From NCBI GenBank assembly GCA_027295365.1, contig JAPULD010000495.1, forward strand, positions 1-9,971: a stretch of 9,971 bases of DNA, read 5' to 3'. The stretch comes from Planctomycetota bacterium. GTDB lineage: Bacteria > Planctomycetota > Phycisphaerae > Phycisphaerales > SM1A02. The translations under genes and the position numbers were made by a program. Below the pieces are notes generated by a model. That model worked only from the letters and a program-made list of their open reading frames with translations, did not search any database and was not told the origin of the DNA. Positions 6,127 to 9,971 of the stretch are shown piece after piece (the stretch's first letter is position 1; the number at the start of each line of letters is the position of its first letter).

Positions 6127-6341
6127 TCAATCCCCGCCCAGCGTGATCTCCACCACCGCCAGTTCCTGGGCGATGACCGAGACGACTCGTTCCTGCAGTT
6201 TCTTGGCGAGTTGGACGGAACCGGGGCCGCTCAGGCCGTTGGCCAGGACACTGAAGGCATAACAGCGTCCGTCGGGCATGGTGACGTAGCCGCTGAGGCA
6301 ACTCACCTGGTTGATATAGCCCGACTTGGCCTGGACGTGGG
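6127..6341 (-). pseudogene. Truncated duplicate of the PBP4-type carboxypeptidase 3' end
   Basis: On the minus strand this encodes the last ~71 codons of the carboxypeptidase that is intact at 7324-8856: HVQAKSGYINQVSCLSGY, then VTMPDGRCYAFSVLANGLSG, and on to VEITLGGD and TGA. It includes the KSG active-site motif but lacks the SxxK and SxN motifs and about 440 N-terminal residues. DNA differences from the intact copy are mostly silent (for example VVEITLGGD against SVEITLGGD at the end), so the copy is fairly recent or was conserved for a time. Similarity stops at 6341, about 6 bases before the type C inverted repeat. It lies in the same orientation as its parent with ybaK between, so it is not a simple tandem duplication. 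Confidence 0.9.
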
Positions 6342-6346
6342 GAAAG

Positions 6347-6403
6347 ATAAGGTGTCAGGAACCTTTAGTGGAGAATGGAAGGTAAAGGTTCCTGACACCT
6401 TAT
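6347..6403. repeat. Type C motif: 21-bp perfect inverted repeat
   Basis: The arms 6347-6367 and 6383-6403 are exact reverse complements with core AAGGTGTCAGGAACCTTT, separated by a 15-base loop. A shorter imperfect match extends outward (AAAGATAAGG against CCTTATTCTTC). It could fold into a long hairpin. The arm's GGTGTCAGG resembles the type A core GGTGACTGTCC. It lies at the broken end of the carboxypeptidase duplicate, which points to involvement in, or insertion at, that junction. Confidence 0.85.
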
Positions 6404-6444
6404 TCTTCTCCCTTATTCTTCCCGGCCGATCTTGACCACGCAAT

Positions 6445-6461
6445 GTCCGGCACAGCCGGAC
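6445..6461. terminator. Small hairpin between the repeat and ybaK
   Basis: GTCCGGC, ACA, GCCGGAC: a 7-bp perfect G+C-rich stem. It lies 25 bases past the ybaK stop on the minus strand, where a terminator would be expected. No clear U-run follows on that strand (ATTGCG); on the plus strand a T-rich stretch TTACTTTCTT follows. Terminator function is plausible but weak. Confidence 0.4.
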
Positions 6462-6485
6462 TTACTTTCTTCGCAGGCCTTTTCA

Positions 6486-6947
6486 TCAACCTGAGATCTC
6501 GCACACCTTCGGGTGCACGATGGCTTCGTAGTCGTCATAGCGCATCTGGATCAGTTCGGTGTGAGTGCCGGCGTTGAAGGCGATATCGATGTCGTGGGTG
6601 AGGGGCTCGTCCACGAACACCTCCATGTCGTACACGTTGCCGAAGGGCGGCATCGCCCCCACCTCGCAGTTGGGGAACCGCGAGGCGAACTCCTCCTCGG
6701 TGGCGAGTTGGGCGGTGCTCGTGCCCGCGGCCTTCTTGAGCCGGTCGAAGTTCACCTTGCGCGAGGCGGGCAGCACCGCCATGGCCATGGTGTCATCGAG
6801 CTTGACCATGACCGTCTTGGCCATGTCGTTGCCCGAGACGTGGGCCGTGGCCGCGATGCCCTGGGCGGTGAAGGCGGGATCGTGGCGGATCGTTTCGTAG
6901 TGGACGTGGTGTTGTTCGAGGGCCTCTTTGAGTTTCTTCAGCGGCAT
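6486..6947 (-). CDS. ybaK: YbaK/ProX-type aminoacyl-tRNA deacylase
   Basis: This 153-aa protein of the YbaK/aaRS-associated domain family is a stand-alone trans-editing enzyme that hydrolyses mischarged aminoacyl-tRNA, classically Cys-tRNA(Pro) or related errors, in the cytoplasm. The family features are MAKTVMVKL with the conserved lysine (K44), AVLPASRKVNFDRLKKA, VGAMPPFGN (the GxxxP-type loop at 97-100), and IAFNAGTHTELIQM near the end. An upstream in-frame ATG at 7016 would add 23 residues, but the ATG at 6945-6947 has a textbook AGGAGG (6953-6958) five bases before it and starts at the domain edge, so I use that. Family specificity (YbaK, ProX or a relative) cannot be settled by eye. It lies between the duplicate and the intact carboxypeptidase gene but is not functionally tied to them. 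Confidence 0.88.
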   Translation of the reverse strand: MPLKKLKEALEQHHVHYETIRHDPAFTAQGIAATAHVSGNDMAKTVMVKLDDTMAMAVLPASRKVNFDRLKKAAGTSTAQLATEEEFASRFPNCEVGAMPPFGNVYDMEVFVDEPLTHDIDIAFNAGTHTELIQMRYDDYEAIVHPKVCEISG

Positions 6948-7254
6948 GGCATCCTCCTCTCTGATGAGCCGAGGACCGGTCTTGTCGCTGAAGGGCTCAA
7001 CGCGAAGCCGGCCCAATCACTCTATTGTACCGCACGAATCGGGGCGACCGCACGTTCGTCCGCCGATTCGATCCACAAGAAGTCGAGAACGCGGTGATTT
7101 TGAATGCATCCCGGACGGATATAGGCTTCGGTGAAGGCGCTTTCACATTGAAGGGACGGGGGACGAATCGCGCATCCAGGTCTTCCGAGCCGAAAGTGCG
7201 GCGGAATCGAGCGCCTTGCGATACCTGAACAGGAGCACGATCCACCAGGGCGTT

Positions 7255-7273
7255 CGGGACAGTTACCTATTTC
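7255..7273 (-). repeat. Type A motif, copy A6
   Basis: On the minus strand: AAATAGGTAACTGTCCCG, one change from the common form. It follows the carboxypeptidase stop by about 50 bases, in the same orientation as that gene and after a type B motif. Confidence 0.7.
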
Positions 7274-7281
7274 TGATGGTC

Positions 7282-7317
7282 AAGAAAAGGGGCCGGGAGT
7301 CAATATTATGAGCATCC
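7282..7317 (-). repeat. Type B motif, copy B3
   Basis: On the minus strand: GGATGCTCATAATATTGA, then CTCCCGGCCCCTTTTC. It begins a few bases after the carboxypeptidase stop and is the counterpart of copy B2 beside the truncated duplicate. Confidence 0.65.
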
Positions 7318-7323
7318 CCGGAC

Positions 7324-8856
7324 TCAATCTCCGCCCAGCGTGATCTCTACCGAGGCCAGTTCCTGGGCGATGACTGAGACGACTCGTTCCTGTAGTTTCT
7401 TGGCCAGTTGCACACTGCCGGGGCCGCTCAGGCCGTTCGCCAGAACACTGAAGGCATAGCAACGTCCGTCGGGCATGGTGACGTAGCCGCTCAAGCAGCT
7501 CACCTGGTTGATATAGCCCGACTTGGCCTGAACGTGGGCTCCGTGCAGATTGACGTTGCGGAATCGCTTGCGCATGGTGCCGTTTTCGCCCGCCACGGCC
7601 ATCGAGGCCTTGAACATGGGCCCCAGCTTCGCATCACGATGAAAGCTGCCCAGCCAGCGGGTCAACGTCGAGGCCGAAACACGGTTGTCGCGGCTGAGGC
7701 CGCTGCCATCCGCGACGATCAGGTCTGATGGCACGGAGGCAAGTTCCAAACGCTCGTGCACGATCTGCCGCATGACGCCTGATGCCGTCGCCCAGGTCGA
7801 GGGCTGTCTCGTTCGGGCATGACTGGTGCGTTTCAGCAACGACTCGGCATAGAGGTTCTCGCTGTCTACGTTGCATCGCTTCAACGCCACCGCGATGGGC
7901 GTCTTGATGATCGGGGCGATGAGTTCGCCATCAAAGATCGGGTCGTCATCGTTCGCCACCCGCCAGTTCTGCACGCTCACCCCTTTATCGTGCAATCGCT
8001 CGGCCAGGAGATGAGCGAAGAACTCAGGCACGTCATGCAGCGTCACTGGCACCGGCGCGCGATAGACGTACTTGACATTGCCATAAAACGTCAGCTCGTT
8101 GGTGTTCGTCTTCCGGGCGATCCAGACATTGCTCTGGTCATGAACGCTCGTGCGGCTAGACGCCCGATTCCTGGGGTTCATCCATGACGCCATGGGCTCG
8201 AAAGGCGTCAACTGGGGCGGCCCGCCCCCCGAGGTTGGCCGGGGGAAAAAGTGCAGCACGTTGAGATGGAAGTTGAACCCCGAAACCTCGGCGCAGTAGC
8301 TTCGGTTGAGCTGGTCCAAGGGCCAGGAAGGATGCGCGTATTCACGTTCGAAGATCCGATCATCGACGATGACTTCGGTGATTACATCGAGATCAGAATC
8401 AACGACGGGTTTGATCCACAGATCGAGAAACTGGTCGATGCTCAGGCCATGCTGACCATTGACGGTCATGGTCTTGAGCAGTTCAGGATCGCCAAACGCG
8501 GGATCGCCATCCCCTACGACGATGAGCCGCGAGCCTTGCCTGATCAACTTGGTCTGAAAGACGAAGTCGGGACCCAGCACATGCAAGGCCGCCCCGGTGG
8601 TCAGGAGTTTCATGTTGCTGGCCGGGATCATGGGCGTCTCGGCGGCCGTGGTCATCTTCCCGTTGTCCCACAGGATCGAGACGAGAGGGGCCTGGTCGGC
8701 ATCGACATCGCGAATGCTGACGGTGATGCGACCCTTGGTGATTTGCGATCCCCGGATGGCGTGTCGAACTTCCGAGCCCAGATCCGCGAGAGCGGGGGCC
8801 GCCAATACAAGAGTTGCCAACAGCCCCAGCCCTGAGACTCGCCAAAGACGTGACAT
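7324..8856 (-). CDS. dacB: PBP4-type D-alanyl-D-alanine carboxypeptidase/endopeptidase
   Basis: This is a 510-aa exported penicillin-binding protein of peptidase family S13, which trims or cleaves peptidoglycan peptides in the periplasm. A signal peptide (MSRLWRVSGLGLLATLVLAAPALA) is followed by the three active-site motifs in order: SxxK as PASNMKLLTTGAAL (S80-K83), SxN as VDSENLYAESLLKR (332-334), and KSG in VQAKSGYINQVSCLSGYV (445-447), where KTG is commoner. VADGSGLSRDN (about 381-391) is also typical of PBP4. An ATG at 8892 would add 12 residues, but the ATG at 8854-8856 has AGGAGG (8863-8868) six bases upstream and begins the signal peptide properly. The length fits the family. The last 71 codons are duplicated at 6127-6341. 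Presence of this gene implies a peptidoglycan wall. Confidence 0.93.
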   Translation of the reverse strand: MSRLWRVSGLGLLATLVLAAPALADLGSEVRHAIRGSQITKGRITVSIRDVDADQAPLVSILWDNGKMTTAAETPMIPASNMKLLTTGAALHVLGPDFVFQTKLIRQGSRLIVVGDGDPAFGDPELLKTMTVNGQHGLSIDQFLDLWIKPVVDSDLDVITEVIVDDRIFEREYAHPSWPLDQLNRSYCAEVSGFNFHLNVLHFFPRPTSGGGPPQLTPFEPMASWMNPRNRASSRTSVHDQSNVWIARKTNTNELTFYGNVKYVYRAPVPVTLHDVPEFFAHLLAERLHDKGVSVQNWRVANDDDPIFDGELIAPIIKTPIAVALKRCNVDSENLYAESLLKRTSHARTRQPSTWATASGVMRQIVHERLELASVPSDLIVADGSGLSRDNRVSASTLTRWLGSFHRDAKLGPMFKASMAVAGENGTMRKRFRNVNLHGAHVQAKSGYINQVSCLSGYVTMPDGRCYAFSVLANGLSGPGSVQLAKKLQERVVSVIAQELASVEITLGGD

Positions 8857-9055
8857 GGAATACCTCCTGGGGGCTTGAAACAGGCCCTTCAAACAATCTT
8901 ATCGACAGGCCGGGGCTAACCGCTCCAGCCAGAGGCTTGTCCACAACCCCCCCCGGAGTCCCCGGAATCCCCGCCCCCGGCCACGGCCCCTGGAAACCTT
9001 GGAAACAACGTTGTGTTTGCTCTACGCCCAAATCGACCAGCAAGAATGCCCTTCA
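8857..9055. promoter_or_regulatory. Divergent intergenic region
   Basis: About 200 bases between two divergent genes must hold promoters for both, but no clear -35/-10 pairs are visible. It contains a C-run near 8947-8956 and a 10-bp palindrome ACAACGTTGT (9005-9014) that could be a regulator site. No gene is seen. Confidence 0.35.
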
Positions 9056-9971
9056 ATGACCTACCATCCACCTGTGCAAGAGAATCGTCATAGCCGCTCC
9101 TTGAGTCTCAGCATCACGCTGGCCATGTTGTCATGCATGATCGGAATCGTGGGGTGTGGCAAGTCCGAAAATCCAGTCAGGCCACAGAACGAAGGGGTAG
9201 TCATCGCATCAGGGGGGAAGCCGATCAGCGAGATCGGATCGACCGGCGTCGAAGTAACCCTTCGTTCGGGGGATATCGAAATCACGCGCACCTTGCCCCA
9301 TGGGGCATTCACGTTGAACGAAAACGAGTCGCTCGATCCCAGGCTGCCGTCTGGCCCATTCGAAGCCACGATTACGCTGACGTTCGACCGAGGGGCCTAC
9401 CGCGAGGCATATCTGGGGGCAGACATTCGGGGTGGGGGGCTGATCATCTATCGCGATGGCGAGATGCTTCGATCGAGCTATGCCGAGGACGAAGTCAAAA
9501 GGGTCATGACGCATCAGCCCATCACGCTGAGTCGCAAGCGAGAGCAGTTGGTATACGAGTTTCAGGCCGAGGGGCCCTGGCCGATCCAGTTTCGTGCGTT
9601 GTGGAGACCCTTTGAAACGCCCGTGGCCCATGACTTGCCGGTGACAGGCAAGCCTGCTCTTGATGGTGACGTGTTGCAAGGGATGAAGCTCGCCATCGAT
9701 CTGCAATGCGCCTCGTGTCATCGCGCCCCGAATGATGCCCTGCAAGCGTTGCTGGAGCCCGCCTCGGCTCCCGATCTCAGTGATGTGGGAAGGCGGATCA
9801 AGCCATCGTGGTTACGTACGTGGTTGAAGGATCCGAAGTCCCTCGACCCTGAAGCTCGCATGCCCCAAGTTTTGCATGGAGTGAAAAACTCCGAGGAAGC
9901 GATCGAGGATCTCGTGCATTTTCTGGTCGCTCAAGGTGGGCCCATGGAATTGGACAATGCCTCTTATGATG
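9056..9971 (+). CDS. Cytochrome c-domain lipoprotein (3' end missing)
   Basis: The frame from the ATG at 9056 stays open to the window end (305 codons). It has a lipoprotein signal: a basic N-terminus, the hydrophobic stretch SLSITLAMLSCMIGIVG and Cys34 in the lipobox IVGC, so the protein is probably anchored to a membrane outside the cytoplasm. Residues about 45-185 form a beta-rich region with no recognised domain (ASGGKPISEIGSTGVEVTLR). A c-type heme site CASCH follows at 218-222 (9707 onward), with WLRTWLKDP and ARMP, where Met269 is a likely distal heme ligand; this is the usual form of a class I mono-heme cytochrome c domain in Planctomycetota and related bacteria. The start codon lacks a good ribosome binding site; a GTG at 9074 is an alternative. 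An electron-transfer role is inferred from the heme motif; the partner enzyme is not visible. Confidence 0.85.
   Translation, partial: MTYHPPVQENRHSRSLSLSITLAMLSCMIGIVGCGKSENPVRPQNEGVVIASGGKPISEIGSTGVEVTLRSGDIEITRTLPHGAFTLNENESLDPRLPSGPFEATITLTFDRGAYREAYLGADIRGGGLIIYRDGEMLRSSYAEDEVKRVMTHQPITLSRKREQLVYEFQAEGPWPIQFRALWRPFETPVAHDLPVTGKPALDGDVLQGMKLAIDLQCASCHRAPNDALQALLEPASAPDLSDVGRRIKPSWLRTWLKDPKSLDPEARMPQVLHGVKNSEEAIEDLVHFLVAQGGPMELDNASYD

Larger units (their letters stand above)
6948..7323. other. Intergenic region between ybaK and the carboxypeptidase gene
   Basis: It holds the ybaK ribosome binding site, then about 240 bases without a recognisable gene, then repeat motifs A6 and B3. Both strands can be read openly for 65-80 codons around 7000-7240, but neither translation matches a family I know and neither has a ribosome binding site. 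The ybaK promoter should lie here; I see no clear boxes. Confidence 0.5.

Noticed and set aside
6097..6435. Plus-strand open frame over the carboxypeptidase fragment
   Set aside because: It is the antisense of the duplicated gene tail; the minus strand carries the recognisable AKSGYINQVSCLSGY sequence.
6513..7097. Plus-strand open frame of 194 codons opposite ybaK
   Set aside because: Its Val/Gly/His-rich translation is typical of an antisense shadow; the ybaK frame has family motifs and an AGGAGG site.
7025..7228. Short plus-strand frame between ybaK and the carboxypeptidase gene
   Set aside because: It has a protein-like middle stretch (VENAVILNASRTDIGFGEG) but no ribosome binding site, no recognised family, and an equally open minus strand.
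8251..8835. Plus-strand open frame opposite the carboxypeptidase gene
   Set aside because: The minus strand encodes the SxxK motif and signal peptide here, and the plus translation resembles nothing.
9133..9615. 160-codon plus-strand frame within the cytochrome lipoprotein gene
   Set aside because: The frame beginning at 9056 stays open to the window end and encodes a lipobox and a heme-binding CASCH, so the other frame is a shadow.
1..9971. tRNA or rRNA genes
   Set aside because: I found no cloverleaf-like arrangement or conserved rRNA stretch by eye; a covariance-model scan would be needed to exclude a diverged one.

Overview
This looks like an accessory stretch of a bacterial chromosome, probably from a Planctomycetota-like organism. 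That guess rests on a lipoprotein carrying a single-heme cytochrome c domain, a PBP4-type peptidase, G+C-rich housekeeping genes, and many short repeats of the 'AATAGGTGACTGTCCCGG' type. It is an inference; no rRNA or marker gene is present to settle it.

Layout. Left edge (1-1062): the body of an Old Yellow Enzyme family flavin oxidoreductase whose start lies outside the window. Middle (about 1063-6480): a mosaic of lower-G+C cargo genes separated by repeats and broken gene ends. The cargo is (i) an XRE-type regulator plus an unrecognised 274-aa protein, (ii) an exported protein with a GERH motif (ChaN/TIKI/EreA-like fold suspected), and (iii) a Schlafen AlbA_2-domain protein whose stop overlaps the start of a destroyed downstream gene. 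Right (6486-9971): a YbaK-type editing deacylase and a PBP4-type D-Ala-D-Ala carboxypeptidase, both on the minus strand, then a divergent cytochrome c lipoprotein that runs off the end.

The most interesting signal is not one gene. The 3' end of a cysteine-rich (CCG) oxidoreductase gene occurs three times (about 1107-1289, 2970-3238, 4705-4825), always on the plus strand, always ending where a short motif (type A) begins, with a different 5' cut each time. The 3' end of the intact carboxypeptidase gene at 7324 is likewise copied at 6127-6341, together with a second motif (type B) just beyond its stop. A third motif (type C) forms a 21-bp perfect inverted repeat where that copy breaks off. Fixed 3' ends at a motif with variable 5' ends suggest a mobilisation process that copies gene tails, either one-ended transposition or reverse transcription from the motif. 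No transposase or reverse transcriptase for it is encoded here; only an IS630-like transposase remnant is visible.

The three CCG copies are direct repeats and bracket two of the cargo blocks, so recombination between them could delete or shuffle cargo. The regulator and the 274-aa gene probably form an operon. YbaK and the carboxypeptidase each have their own strong AGGAGG ribosome binding site and are separated by about 375 bases, so they are probably independent units.
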